Positions 26,800-39,185 of a stretch of DNA of 64,000 bases are shown here, piece by piece. Origin of the DNA: Entomortierella parvispora (taxonomy: Eukaryota; Mortierellomycota; Mortierellomycetes; Mortierellales; Mortierellaceae); assembly GCA_963573315.1 (NCBI GenBank), contig OY752143.1, forward strand, positions 2,604,001 through 2,668,000. Reading direction: 5' to 3'. Every line of letters begins with the position of its first letter. Positions within the stretch are counted from its first letter, which is position 1. A program made the position numbers and the translations under genes. The notes below the pieces were generated by a model. The model saw only the letters and a program-made list of their open reading frames with translations. It ran no database searches and was not told the DNA's origin.

Positions 26800-26805
26800 T
26801 ATAAA
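26800..26805 (+). promoter_or_regulatory. TATA box of the small gene
   Basis: TATAAA 134 bp upstream of the ATG at 26934, followed by a C/T-rich leader. Spacing suits a leader of about 100 nt. Confidence 0.5.
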
Positions 26806-26933
26806 CGAGTTTAAAGCGAATTCGTTCTGCTACCTTTCTTTTTCTTCATCCCTCAGTCAAACAAACTTCTTTCATCTTCTCTTCTCCCTCTTTTCCTATA
26901 CCCGCGCCCTACCTTACTACAAAAAGACGCAAT

Positions 26934-27116
26934 ATGGCAGGATTCAAGTTTTACTTCCTTGGCTTTACCGTGGAATTAAGAAAGAACTCCGACATGAACA
27001 CCCAGTCAACTGAGGAGAAGCCGGACCAGCAGACCATCGCCTCGCCCGAAGAATCCACCTTCCAGACAGCCGAAGAAGAGAAGAAGGCCGTTGCCGAGAA
27101 CTCCTACATGGTTTGA
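26934..27116 (+). CDS. Small hypothetical protein, 60 residues
   Basis: Short single-exon frame with its own promoter-like context: TATAAA at 26800, a 100-bp pyrimidine-rich leader, an ATG in context GCAATATGG, and AATAAA 66 bp after the stop. The protein has a hydrophobic/aromatic N-terminus (MAGFKFYFLGFTVEL) then a hydrophilic E/T/Q-rich remainder ending AVAENSYMV. No typical signal peptide cleavage site and no family recognised. The gene-like flanks, not homology, are the support. Confidence 0.5.
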   Translation: MAGFKFYFLGFTVELRKNSDMNTQSTEEKPDQQTIASPEESTFQTAEEEKKAVAENSYMV

Positions 27117-27470
27117 TAAAGGAATGGGACCATGTTTCACCTACTTGAAGGAATGCAGGCCTATTCTGCATTCGCATTCTGAATAAATTTTGGCACCCAC
27201 CAAATCAAAATGTCGAAATTGACCCATGGTAAAGAACTGTGCGAAAGAAACGATTGACAGTGCGCTAGGCATGACCAACTCTGATACAGACAACTCTTTT
27301 ACGACTTCTTACGACAGTCTATAATGAGAGGAAATACAAATCGCCCCAACAACGGAGCGCATTTTTTATTAGAGAAAACTTCGGATTAACACGGGTGGTG
27401 AAGGTAAAGCTGTGCAGGTGTAATGAAGTGAGAGAAATCCCCCACTGGCTTGCCACAACTCATTCGCCTC
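27117..27470. other. Convergent intergenic, small gene / GATA factor
   Basis: 354 bp holding both 3' untranslated regions. Nothing else seen. Confidence 0.5.
27182..27187 (+). terminator. Poly(A) signal AATAAA of the small gene
   Basis: AATAAA 66 bp past the stop at 27116. Confidence 0.5.
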
Positions 27471-29549
27471 TCAATCCCGTCTTGGTAATGGATAAGGCAA
27501 AGCTTGAGAGTGGCGATGGAGTGGGGGCGGAGGTGGGGGAGGATACACATGCTGATCTTCGATGCTCCTGCTGCGGTCAGGGTCTGCTCCGACATCATGG
27601 CTTCCATGATACGAGTGCTCTTGACGATGCGTATGATGGTGATGCTGCGACGGCTCCTGTTGTTGGCTCGAAACCGACGATGAGGTTGGAGGATGATGTC
27701 CTCGACCCCCCGAAGTGCTCAGAGCCATCAAACTAGCCAGCGCAGAGCTGGTCTTCAGATCGTTCACCAAGGCTGCAGCATCCGCAGCGGAGGCTGGTAT
27801 TTCAGTGCCTTCGCTGGTTGGTAAGGCAGGTGCTGTGCTACAAGGGGTTGATGAGGAATTGACGCCACCGTTCGGTCCAAGAGCTTGATCCAACCCATTC
27901 AAGACTGCAGCTGCTCGGCCCAAAAGCATAGAGAGATGCGACACTTCCCTTTGCAGATCCTCCCTTGTCTGCTGCAAAACATCCTTGTTGGGCAAGTTGC
28001 TCGTAGGAGGTGCAGTGCCAGAACCGGCATTCGTACCTCCCGGGGCCACAGCGGAGGATGTTGATGGATCTGCTGACGGTGAAGACACTCTCTTGGAGCT
28101 ATGCATTGAGCTATACGATGAATGATGATCCCGATCCTGTGAGGACTGGTGCAGAATCTCGGACGCATGGGGTAGAGGCTGGTGATGGCTCGGGCTTCCA
28201 GGGTGATGGGAGTGTGAATGTGGATGTGGCAACGAGATGGGGGGCAAATGGTGCGGCTGCTCATCCGACCCTTCGTTCTCCCTTCGATCGCTTCCGTTGT
28301 CATGCGATCCATGGATCGGATTGAGTAGAGAAGGCAAGCCACGGTGGCCATAAGAACTTCCATAACCAGACCGGCTTCCATTACTGCTGAGATGGCTGCC
28401 GCTAGAAATACTACCCTGACCTCCTCCGGATCCAGAGGACTGTGACGAACGAGATCCATAACTATTTGGAGGCGGTAGAATGTTTGCACTGTGTGATCCA
28501 TGAGTGGGTGATTGCGATCGGTGGAATCCTCCGTGTGAGTTTGCGGAATCGACAGGGCTGTAATGACCATATCCATGGTTGGGGCTATCGTCTCCACGGC
28601 GAGGATACATCGGTGGTGAGTTGGGATGGTTGGTGGTTGAATGAACTATGCCTGTCGAGGACAGTCGGGTATTAGAGGAGGACGAGGACATGGTAGCATA
28701 TCCAGGTAGTCGTGTGTTCCATCCAGAGGACGATACATGGGACGAGTGATGCGAGCCGTCGTCCATGTCATTCGAGCGCGAGATTGGAGGTGCCTGATAT
28801 CCCTGCATCGTGATCGCGCGGGGCTCATGAGGCGGCGATCGCTGTTGGTGCGGCAGTTGATAATTGTAGTGAGGCAGGTGCATGGCATGCGAATAAGAAT
28901 ATGAAGGCTGACTTCGAATTGGCGCTGGCAGTGGGTTCATTGGGTACCGAGACATGCTCATCGACTGAGACGAAGGATATTGACCACTGCTCTGATGCAC
29001 ATTGGCCGTGTACCGCAAAGACGAAGGCGTCGATGTTGGAACAGGAGACGAGTGGTGCGACGAGTGGTCGGGTGTGGACCTGTGCTGGTCCTGAGAGTTG
29101 GTCGAGGAATGGCTGTAAGACGACGTGTGGCCATGTGTCGTGCGACCGTGCGATCCATGACTGTGTGACTGGTTGTGTGAACTCCGATGGACAGTTGTGT
29201 CGTATCGAGATCGCTCATGACTCTCTGCTTCCCGCTCCTCGTGTCGATTGCTTCCGATGTTCTCGATGGGGGACACACTTCGTTTGAGTACAGTTGACGA
29301 TATTGACGCAGGAGCTGATGCTGGTGTCGAAGCTGGCTCTTTCATCAGCCACTCTGTCTGTCCGTTGGCTGCTCTTTTAGGGACGATCATATCCTCGATG
29401 GCCGGGACCCGGGGACCTGTCGATGCTTGCACTTTTCGCCGCTTCGTGGCTGTCTTGCCTGTCTTTGCAGCCAGAGCCTCTGCCTCTGCTGGCTCTAAAT
29501 CTGATGCTGTTGGCGGTGCTTGGCTTTGAGAGGCAGTCACTGCCGTTGC

Positions 29550-29583
<34 letters not shown>

Positions 29584-31803
29584 TTTGCGTTCGCCTTTGC
29601 TTGTGCTTTCGTTGGTACGGTTGCTGTTTGTTCCGACCCTTCCTGTGGAACCAGGGGCGGTGAGTTCGCCAAAAGATTGACGCGCTTACGACGTTTAATG
29701 ACTGCCCGCTTCATCGTCACTGGTCGGTGGACGTTATGAAGTTTGAAGTAGAGTCCGCAGGCGTTGCAGATGGTATTACCGCCACTGTCGCGTCGCCAGA
29801 GTGGTGTGGTGGTAGTACTGCAATTAGCACAGACGAGGTGCTGTCTGTTGGTCTGGTGTTGGTTGAAGGAGGGACATCCAGCACATGACTCTGCTCCTCC
29901 CTCTCCGTTACAGTTTCCATCTCCTGGACAAGAACCTGCGCACTCGCCATCGTTTGTCTTCTCTGCTTTTGCTGCTGGCTCAGACGAGTCGGTAGAACCC
30001 GTGGTACCCTCCATGGCGGTTGAAGGTGCAGATCCTGATCCAGCTCCTGAGGTAGCGGTAGTGGGATTTGAGTGCTCATCTACATCGTCCATGTCACTGC
30101 CGCCTTCGCCGCCTTCGCCCTTCTTGCCTGCGGGGTTGCGTTTGAGCCAAGGAGGCCTTGTGAGGTTCCTGGCTTTGAAGTAGAGTCCTGCGTGGGGCGA
30201 AATGATGACAGATAATGCAAGCGAGAATAAGAGGGTGAGTGGGTGAGTGGGTGAGTGGGTGAGTGGGTGAGTAAGTAGTGAATGATGAATGGGAACAGAG
30301 AAGAAACGAAATATGTGAGTCAGGCGAGGGGCATGTTTGTGTGGAGAGAAAGAAAGAGAGATCCACCACGCCAATCGAGATTGTTATACGCCCAAAATAA
30401 ACATCCCGCCCTGCCCTGCCCTCGACTGTCTTTTCCAGTCGCGTGGTCAACGCAGAGAAAATAAAAAGGGCACGCCCACTGCCGCTCTCTCGCTCTCGCT
30501 CTGCTCGTTCTCTGCCTACAGTATCTGTCATCCGTGCACGACACAGAAGACAGGAAAAGAGGCAAACACTCTACAACCTCACCGCCCTTTTGATCCAATC
30601 GATTGGGTAGCCACGGATCGATGGTCAGATCGATCAACAAGTATAATAATCGAAGACGAGATGAAGGGCTCTTTCTCGCTGCCTCGCTTACTTTCCTTTC
30701 CCTTCCTCGCCCAACAGAAAAGTAAAACACTTACCACAAGCATTGCAGATTGTCTGTCCGTTGCCGGCTCGTCGCCACAGCGGTGTTGTCGTCGTGCCAC
30801 AGTTAGCGCAGCTCGTCGCCGTCACCCCCACCTTGGCCTCCTTCTTGGTCCCACTCATAGAGTTCTTACGGGCACGAGGGGACAGGGATCGGGTAGATGA
30901 AGGCTCTTCGGATCCATGTGGTGGTAAGCGCGGCGATGGCGTCGGTGTAACGGACATTCCTTCAGAATATCTTGACGAGGACCGATCACCGGAGGGTGAG
31001 TCCGGGGATGCCAATCGTTTCCGACTGCCAGCCATAGTGCCGTTATTGCGGATGCTGGCGGCTGAAGAGCTCGACAATAAAGTTGAACGAGACATGGAAA
31101 CATCCTCCATCTCGCTGTCCCGATCCTGACTTTGCTGGCGACGTTGTTCCTCCCGATGGCCATGGGGCGGGCTCATGGAGGACTGATACGCGGAGCTTTT
31201 GTGATGATGTGACAAAAGCTGGTCCTGTTCCATAGACCCTTGATCTTCCGTCTTCACGTGGTGGTCCAGAGGGGTCGTTGTGGGAGGAACATTAATGTCT
31301 TTTGCAGGCAAAGGCGAGGATGTTGACAACATAAGCAAGGAAGACAAGGCCGAAGACTCTGAAGAAGATTTGTCGGTGGCGTGCGACTGTTTTGATGTGA
31401 CAGCCGAGGTCACAGCCTGAGAAGCGGGTGAGGACGTAGTTACAGATGATCTAGAGGAAACGATAGAGGTAGGGGTGGCGAGTGAAGTTGGTGTTGCAGC
31501 TCCCACCGATGCTCCTACCGATGTTCCAGAGGCTGCTGCGGAGGCAGAGGATGTTGTTGATGACGATAAAGGTTTGGATGCAGAAAATGCAGATAAAGCC
31601 GAAGAATGTGATGATGATCCAGGGAAAGAGGATGAAGATAAAGGAGCAGCAGTGGTGAGCGCGGACGAAGAAGAATCTGGCACGGAGTCCGTGGCCATGG
31701 TGGGGTGAGATGACTGCAGAGTGCCCGTTGTTGTTTTGATTGTTGTGTCCTTATTTGCTACAGGAGAGCCAGGCCCAGGTTGCTCTGACTCTGCAAGGGA
31801 CAT
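27471..31803 (-). CDS. SRE1: Two-finger GATA iron regulator, SreA/Fep1/Urbs1 type
   Basis: Likely iron-responsive repressor of siderophore and iron-uptake genes. Exons 31803-30735 and 30187-27471 give 1,261 residues. Zinc finger 1 starts at Cys332 (CANC...LWRR...CNAC, then [18 protein letters not shown]) and is split by the only intron. Zinc finger 2 starts at Cys476 ([18 protein letters not shown], then [20 protein letters not shown]). Between them, at 439-461, lies the Cys-rich motif that defines iron GATA factors: [16 protein letters not shown] then CAGCPSFN. This motif separates it from nitrogen GATA factors such as AreA. A poly-Ala run follows finger 2. Near the C-terminus a coiled-coil-like stretch ([19 protein letters not shown]) fits this family. 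Long S/H/P-rich regions make it larger than usual. Confidence 0.92.
29550..29583. repeat. Trinucleotide repeat encoding poly-Ala
   Basis: GCT/CTG-type repeat within the GATA factor; on the gene strand it encodes a run of about 12 alanines just after zinc finger 2. Confidence 0.85.
30233..30272. repeat. Five exact GGGTGAGT units in the GATA intron
   Basis: Five perfect 8-bp copies, inside the intron that interrupts zinc finger 1. On the transcribed strand they read ACTCACCC, close to the 3' splice site at 30188. Confidence 0.95.
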
Positions 31804-32654
31804 GAACTGGAGCCGGCGAGCTGGAAGGGCAAAGCAGGGAAAAGGGGGTGGAGGGGAAGATACGAGGTGGTAGTTGTGGAGGGGGAGAAGTGGAGAAGAG
31901 AGGAAGTTCGGATTAGTCAGTTAAAGGTCTCGGAAAATGAGAGATGGCGAAGGAGTCCTCTGAAGAAGATTACCTTTTTGAGAATTCAAGGGTGATTTGA
32001 GGCTGGGAACAGAGGCCAAATGGGGGAGAAGGATGGGAGGGATGGGGCTGGAGGGAGGAAGGTAAAGCAGGAGATGGGTGGGTGGATGGATGGATGGATG
32101 GATGGATGGATGGATGGACGGATGGACGGCTGGACAGGATGCAGAGGAGAGAGGGAAAGGGAGAGAGGGAGAGAGACAGGGAGGGAAGGAAGCAAGCAAG
32201 CAGGAAGCAGGCGACGGCGGAAAAGAAGGAAAGAACGGGGGCACAAGAGAAACAAAGGACCCTCTCACACACACACACACACACCCGCCCGGTCATCGTT
32301 CGCTGGTCGTCCCTCACTGCCAACACTTTTTTTTTTTCATTTTTATCTTATCAGCTTGTGCTCGGATCTTTCGTCCGTCTTTGGTTGGTGGCTGGTCTCC
32401 TTGTGCGCCTGTCCCTCTGTCTCCACACAAGTGATCCGATTAAGGGTGTGACTCTGCTGGCGATCAAGTTTTTTTTTTTTATCTTTTTTTCAAATCTGGC
32501 GAAGGTTCGAGCGGGGTCAGCAGCGGGCATTGGAAAACCCCTTCATTTGATTGTTCATGTGGGATCGTGGGATCTTTTTTACAACCAAGTTTAATAAGTC
32601 TGAAAGTCTGCCGCTGAGTATTTAAACAACGAAAAAAACCCCTCAAAAAGACAT
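31804..32654. promoter_or_regulatory. GATA-factor promoter region / SAP gene 3' region
   Basis: 851 bp upstream of the GATA factor and downstream of the SAP-like gene. Includes a GGAT tetranucleotide tract (about 32083-32125), an A/G-rich block, (CA)n at about 32268-32283 and several T runs. No gene. Confidence 0.55.
32083..32125. repeat. (GGAT)n microsatellite
   Basis: About ten GGAT units, the last few diverged to GGAC, in the GATA-factor upstream region. Confidence 0.9.
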
Positions 32655-34299
32655 TCATGGCCGCTGTCGGCTTTGACGCTGGGCAGCGCGGGAGGCCGTC
32701 GACAGGACTGGGCCACGAGCTCGGGTCGGTCGTGTGTGTGTTGTCTGTGGCGCCGTCGTGGTGGAAGAGGAGGAATTGGTTAGTGATGGCGGGGATATCG
32801 TCGTCGATGACCCTGTCTGCCCTGCAGCAGAGCCCAGAGGTGGAGGAGGAGACAACTTGGCCTTCTTTGGCGTCGCGAGTCTGTTGATTGTCGCCACAGA
32901 CACCATCTTCCTCTTCTGTGCTGGAACTGCCGAGCCTACCGAGTCCTCTACTGCTGAAGACTCAGAGCTGCCTGTCTTTCGCTTGGTTCCTGCTAGAGAG
33001 ACCGGGGTATTGGTACTAGACGAAGCACCGCTAGGTTGCATCGCGAAAGGGCTTCTACTGGCAGTCGAGGTAGAGGCCACAGGCACCTTGATCACTTTCT
33101 TGTACCTTGGGATCATGGGCATCGTAGTCCTCGGCTTTGGGGAACTCTTTGACGGAACGGGAGTAGAGGCAGGAGTGGACATCGTCCCAGTCTTTTGTTT
33201 GCTGCTTGGCGATCCTGGGGGATTGCTTCCTGCTGATCCCGTAGCAAATCTACTCGCCAAAATTCGCACTGTGCCCACTGCAGGGAGAACATCTGCTTCG
33301 CCCTTCACCTCTGCATTGGGCTCGCCGGGCTTGAATGACCGGTTCAAACTATAATCCAGCGATGACGAGGATGATCAAGAGTGTAGATCAGTGTTAGACC
33401 CTTTGACTTTGACCATCAGGGATATATCTCGGCAAAAGACTTACACTCTGTTTAATTTTGTGCTGCTCACAGGCAAAGCAGAGCGGGAAGTTACCATCCT
33501 CCTTGAAGTTGTCGCAGTCTTGGCCTCCCATAATTTTGTCCGCGCTGCCACAGGACGCGAAGGTTCCTCACTTGCCTCTTGCTTCACTGGCTCTTTCTTT
33601 ATATCAAGCTCCACGCCATCCATTTTCTCTCGCTTTGGTTCCATAAGCGAATCCCCATCTTCTTCCTTGACAAGAGCCCCTTCTTCTATCTTCACCTCAA
33701 CTATCCCATGTTGATGTTGATGCTGCTGCTGCTGCTGCTGGAGGCGGTCCTGGCTCTCCTCGACTTCCATCTTATTGTCATCTACCTGAATCCGCCCCTC
33801 TCTTGCTCTTTCGAGAAGCTCGGTTCTTGGCGGTGTAGTAGGAGCATCAGTGACCTCAAGCTTGACTGAGATATCCTCCGAGTCAGTCACTCTGTTAGCA
33901 TCCCCCTCGTCCTCTGCCTTGATTGTTGCTTTATCTTCGGGTTTAATGGTGACTAAAAGGCCCTCCATGCTCGTTTCTTCAGACTTGGCGAGAGTGATCT
34001 CTGCGAATGAAATCGAGTCGGATGTAGAGACTTCCGTTGAATGGTTCTGATTTGATTCAATCCCGGAATGCTGTTTGTTCCAGTGATCTTCAAGCATACG
34101 TCTCAGCACTTCGTTCTAAAAGGGACGAACCATCGTTAGAGGGGCTGGAATCTTGGCTCATGGAATGGTTGGAAGAGATTACACACATGTTTACCTCGCC
34201 AGTAGAATCAAGCCCGAGTTTGACACAGGCTGCCTGGAGTTGGATCCTGCTGAGCCCACCAAACTGTCTCTGTGAGGCTGCGAGGGTGTCCTTTGTCAT
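32655..34299 (-). CDS. SAP-like-domain nuclear protein, otherwise unknown
   Basis: Exons 34299-34195, 34115-33445 and 33348-32655 give 489 residues. The N-terminus resembles a SAP DNA-binding helix-extended-helix: LSRIQLQAACVKLGLDSTGE then NEVLRRMLEDHW. The centre is acidic with repeated V/I-K-x-E motifs (LEVTDA, VKIEEG, IKKEPVKQE) that look like SUMO acceptor sites. It also has a Q/H run. The C-terminal third is basic and S/T/P-rich with TPKKAKL and IPRYKKVIKVP, plausible nuclear localisation signals. Overall layout recalls chromatin- or microtubule-associated SAP proteins, but I cannot assign a family. Confidence 0.7.
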
Positions 34300-34499
34300 A
34301 GAAGGTGTGTAAGACTGTGTATGTGTGCTTGTGCGTGTTTGCTTGTGCGGTGCAGGAATGTAGGGATGAGGAGGTGATGATTGAAAGCGGGTGAAAAGAC
34401 CAAACAAAAAAGGCGCGTGAGAAAGGGACCAACAGACGCGCTTTGCCACCAAATTTATTTTTTTGTGCGTGTATTGAAATCAGTAGCGCCACTTTTTTT

Positions 34500-36836
34500 T
34501 CATCCTCGAGCCGACCGTCTGTAAGCATACCAGACAGAGGACGAGATCAAAACACTTGCGAGAGTAATTGCCAACGACATCAGGTATACAGCCGAAGGCA
34601 TCGTCTCGGAGGTCTTTGAAAAGACCCAACCATAGAGCAAGGACGAGACACTCAACACGATTGTGTCCACAATGCAGACGCCTCCCACGGCCTTTCCAAT
34701 CTGATTCGACGGAACAATAGTGGTCACCAGGGATGCAAATGAAGGTGCAAACACAGATCCCACTGCTCGGACAAAGGACGCTATAAGCACAGATGGAGCC
34801 ATTTAGAATCTGGATTGTTCATTTTGCAGCAGCGTTCTTTCACGACAATGATTGTCACCATTGTAAACTTACCAGAGAAGAAGATGAACTCCGTTTTAAC
34901 GAAAGATATGATTAAATAGCTCAGACAGTACGCTGCGGCGCCAAAGATGACAAAGAATAGATCGTTTCGCACAGTTGCCAATCTCTCAACTGCGTTGACT
35001 TCAGTTGATTCTGCAGTAGCCGATTCATCCAAAGCATCTTGCTCAGAGAGATGCTGAGATTCTGCATCTCCCAGTTCAAATCCAATGATTTGATCTACAG
35101 ATGCCGGTGGGATAAGTGCAGCCTCGACGTTGTCGCTACTCTTTGTATTTTTTTGTCCGGTGAGGAACGCTTTGAGCCTTTGGAGTCCAGGAAAGATGAC
35201 AACGTAGACAATGAAGGAGGAGCATCCTGTAAAGGCGAGGTAGAATCCATCCTCGTAGGTGGTCCAGTGAAAGACCAAATTCTATATTGTAATAAACGTA
35301 ACAAAACAGGGGCCGATTTGATTTGTCAATTGATTCGAGAAGCAGTGTCCTGCACCAATGAAGCAATATGAAAGGACAACTTACGGTATAAGGGATTAAC
35401 GTGAGGGTTGTTCCACTGAGGGTAAATTGTAACAATCCATAGGAAAACACCATGGTCATTAGGGTATATTTTGACGGCAGCAGCTTGACATGACCAACTG
35501 TCGTATCGATTCTGCCAGGCAGGAACAGCATCATGGGCTCCAAGGCGTCCTTGATCGCATTCTTCAAGGCCATCAACACTGGAATTTTCTCCTTCGCAGC
35601 CATTTCCTCTGCTGTCTTTGGCTTAACCTTGCTCCGCAACTCTTCTGGAAACGACTCGGGCATGACCAGAGAGAAAAGTATCAAGAAGAATAGAGTGACA
35701 ATGGAAACATAGATTGTGGTGCTTTCCTCGTGTGACCAATTGTAGATCACACTTCCAATGACCGGACCGACCATGATTCCAACGGCCAAAGATACCATGA
35801 CATATCCAATGGCAAGACTTCTTCCTTTAGTGGGCGTGCAGTCGGCTGAACAGATATTTTCATATGTCAATCATCCATCCGGAATGGAGAAATGTTAGAT
35901 ACGAATGTGTAAAAAGGTATGATTACAGGATCTTCAGCCACAATGTTTCTTACCGATATAAGCGGTGAGTCCAGGGTCCAGTAGCAATCCTCCGCCGGTC
36001 AATCCCATCATGAGCGCATCCACGTAAAGAGCCCAGACTCCGAGATTGACTGCTGGGTGAGCCATGTATACGATTAACGCTTGCGACGTCAATGCTGGGA
36101 GCAAAGTCCAGAGGATCAAGGATTTGCGTCCATATCGATCTGACATGGATGTATAGAATCCCACAGTGAAAATGGCTAACAGAGAAATTAGAGGAATAAA
36201 GGAGGTCAGTCCTGAGGCACATCTCCTTTCATGAGCAGGAAAGATCGTAACTGTCTTACCCGTGACATATTTCAATGATCGAACTCGACTCAACACCAAA
36301 GCTGCGTAAGCTTGGACAGGGGCAGCGTTACATGGATTCTCGTCATAGCGCTCACGCTCCTTTGTCCTGTTCCGACCCCAAAGTGGAAGGTCGTAGCTGC
36401 TGATGACATTGCTACCGCTGGTGGGGTTGGTGATGTCGATGTCACTTCTGTAGGTAAGCGCCGGTAAACCAGCTACAAGTGACACTCCTGTGGTATTCTG
36501 AAAACGGTCCTTGCATATGATCCTAATCATCAATTGCTCCTGAGGTGCCTGAATGATACCCATAATGAGGGCCAACAATAAGACAAAAGGCAGGAGCCAC
36601 GTCAAAGACGGCCGCTTGTACCAAGGCATGGCTTGGATGTAGGCCAACCGAGAAGTCTCATCCAAGGGTGGCGCTTCAGATTCGTCCTCCTCCTCCTCTT
36701 CTTCTTGTAGATTGTGAATAGGGGTCGCTGTGTAAGGATATTTCCGAGGTTGGTTGCTGGGGTCGTTAAAGTCATGATCGTGAGTTGTCTGAAGCAGGGG
36801 CTGACGCTCCTGCTCGTTTAAATGTTGCGTGACCAT
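34500..36836 (-). CDS. MFS transporter (copy A of tandem pair)
   Basis: Major facilitator superfamily membrane transporter. Exons 36836-36260, 36175-35954, 35845-35385, 35281-34873 and 34780-34500 give 649 residues. A hydrophilic N-terminus with an acidic run (EEEEEEDESEAPP) precedes the first helix (SLTWLLPFVLLLALIMGII). The MFS loop 2-3 motif reads MSDRYGRKSLIL. GRSLAIGYVMVSLAVGIMVG is the helix 4-5 region. A central cytoplasmic loop is followed by a further group of helices. Tandem with copy B in the same orientation; exon 2 is 222 nt in both. Substrate cannot be told from sequence. The M-V-T-Q start is preferred to an upstream in-frame ATG within the leader. Confidence 0.85.
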
Positions 36837-37301
36837 TAAAGATGAGAATGTTGGAGCGAGGAGAAGAGAAGGAGATGGAGAGGGAGGAAGAAGACGAAGA
36901 GGCAAGGAAGGACGAACGAGGGACTGAAAGTATGCGCGAAGTTGACCCGCTCTTTATAAATGGCAATGCCCAGCCCACACAAGGTTCGATCACAAAGGGA
37001 TACGCGGACGGCCCCCAATTGGCCAGATATGCATCCGCGCACAACGCCGGCACAGGTTTGCGACCCTAATTTGGACAAGATGGCCAGAAAAAAATTCTCT
37101 TGGCACAACGCTGTGACCCTCAGCAAAACACGCACAATCTTTACTAGTCTCCAAGGACTCGCACCATGTCGAAGATGAAGTAGAGTAAGTAGAGGTGTAC
37201 TGTCCTCGCTACTGTACATATATTTATTCGTCATGAAAAGATAAGAACGAGGGGGCAATGGTTGCTCTATGTCATGGGAAGTCTATGTACAATTGCTTAT
37301 G
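36837..37301. promoter_or_regulatory. Intergenic between the two MFS genes
   Basis: 465 bp with copy A's promoter and copy B's 3' end. The copy A leader is C/T-rich. No gene seen. Confidence 0.5.
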
Positions 37302-39185
37302 TCAATTCGCCCTTCGTCTCGCTGTCTTGCTGCTAGCACGATGGAAGAAGGTCCACAGAAATATGCCCACTAGTCCAGCAGTAATTGTCAGGGATAGAGA
37401 GAGGAAGTAATAGGCTTGCGGAATAGTTTTGGACGTCTTGGCAAAAATCTGGCCGTAGGCAAGAACACCTGCAGTCGACGCCACCGAGTCGATTACGGAC
37501 ATGGCCCCCATGACCATTCCTGTGTGATCTGACGGCATGATAGTGGTCATTAACGATATTCCGGAAGCAGACCCGACGCTTCCAAGAATGAGGATAATAT
37601 CTGAAATTACCAGGGCTGGCACACTCAAGAAGATGGGGAAGATGCAGTATCCGATGAATCCCAAGATGATACCGTACAGGCAGAAGGATACGTCCATCTT
37701 CAAGGCCTTGAAGGTCAGCTTTGACGGCATAGAGTCGACATCTGCTACTGTTGCAGGGACAGTACCAGGCATGGACGACGCTGCTTCTTCACTTTCAGCT
37801 GACGAACTCTTCTCGATATCGTAACGACTCTTGTAGACCTTCTGGAGCAAAGGGAAGAGCACCATAAAGGTCACGGTTGACGCGATAGCCATACCGGAGA
37901 AGAAGACACCATCCTCGTACGCGCCCCAGTGAAACATTAGGTTCGTCATAGGGTAAAAGTTGGTGTCTTGACCATACGAGACAATGTTCTCCAAGGCCCT
38001 TACCAACAGCAAGAGGCATGGAATGTACTTGGAGGGCATTCTCTCTGAAAGGACCACGTTATTCGGCAAGAACACCTTAAACGGCTTGATCATGGAGAAA
38101 GCCGATAGCTTGACAGTCTCTACGATTCTGAGGAGGACTGATCCAGACTTTGGAACCACACCGTCGAGAACGTCCGGCACAATATCCTCGGAAGAGACAC
38201 GCGGTTGAAGGGACTCTGGCATCAAAATCAACAGGAAATATAGCAGGGCAAATGAAGCGATTGCAATCCAGAGAACTGTGGTCAATTTTCCTGTGACCTT
38301 GGTGATATGACCACCTAGGAAAGGGCCGATAATGGTACCCATGGAGTAGGCCGTTTGGGCAAAGCCCATTTGCATGCTTCGAGAAATTGCTGGAGTGCAG
38401 TCAGCTATTGGAGCAATGAGCAAGAAAAGTAGATTGATTATTAGCTCCAAGTGTTTGGCTCCTGCGCTTCCAAAGCGTTCATTCTTTGCAGCGACTCACC
38501 GACATAGGCAAAAACAGCTGGGTTGTAGAGGAGGCCTGCAGCCGTGATACCCCGGAAGATACCATCGATATAGAGAATACTGGTTCCGCTGGAGGTGTGT
38601 GGCGCAGCCGCGTAAAGGTGGACGCCGCAGGATATGAGAGACATCAGAACGGAGAATTGCAACAGAAAGACACGTCCGTATTTGTCACTGAGAGATGTCC
38701 ACCAGGCCAGGGTCATAAGTGCTATTAAAAGTATAGGAAACAATTAGAAAATCATATTACCTGGAAACAAACGAGGAACAAGTATACATACAAATGATGC
38801 CTCGAACAGCGCTGATACGACTAAGAGTCACTACGACCTGAGCAAGAACCGCGGGCCTCTTGCAAATATCATCATCATATGAGCTGATCGGCGTTGTAGC
38901 TTTCACAATGTCTCTGCAAATAATACGGATACTGAGCTGGGCACTTGGACTGCCCATGAAGCCATAAATGATGGCAAGCAGGAACAAGAAAGGGCTCATC
39001 CAGTAGAGCGAGGCGCGACGGTACCACGGGCGACGAGCTAGCTCTGCCATCCAGGCCGCCTCGATCTCATCAGCAGTCAAGACAATGGGGGTCCCTTGAT
39101 CTGGTCCCTCATTTGTGTAACTGCTGGAATCATCAGAAGCAAGCAATGGCTCGTGTTCTGACGAGTGCGAGAAAGGGGCAGACAT
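37302..39185 (-). CDS. MFS transporter (copy B of tandem pair)
   Basis: Exons 39185-38792, 38721-38500 and 38404-37302 give 572 residues. Shares the architecture of copy A: PWYRRASLYWMSPFLFLLAI helix 1, SDKYGRVFLLQFSVLMSL after helix 2, ADCTPAISRSMQMGF, and NLMFHWGAYEDGVFF against NLVFHWTTYEDGFYL in copy A. The first two intron positions match copy A, while the two later introns of A are absent here. This fits tandem duplication followed by intron loss or gain. Substrate unknown; a divergently oriented GMC oxidoreductase lies next to it. Confidence 0.85.

Noticed and set aside
28010-29529. Several plus-strand frames over the GATA factor
   Set aside because: Antisense to a well-supported coding exon.
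30233-30272. GGGTGAGT array considered as a CRISPR-like or telomeric repeat
   Set aside because: Units are contiguous 8-mers without spacers, in an intron of a eukaryotic gene; a simple tandem repeat.
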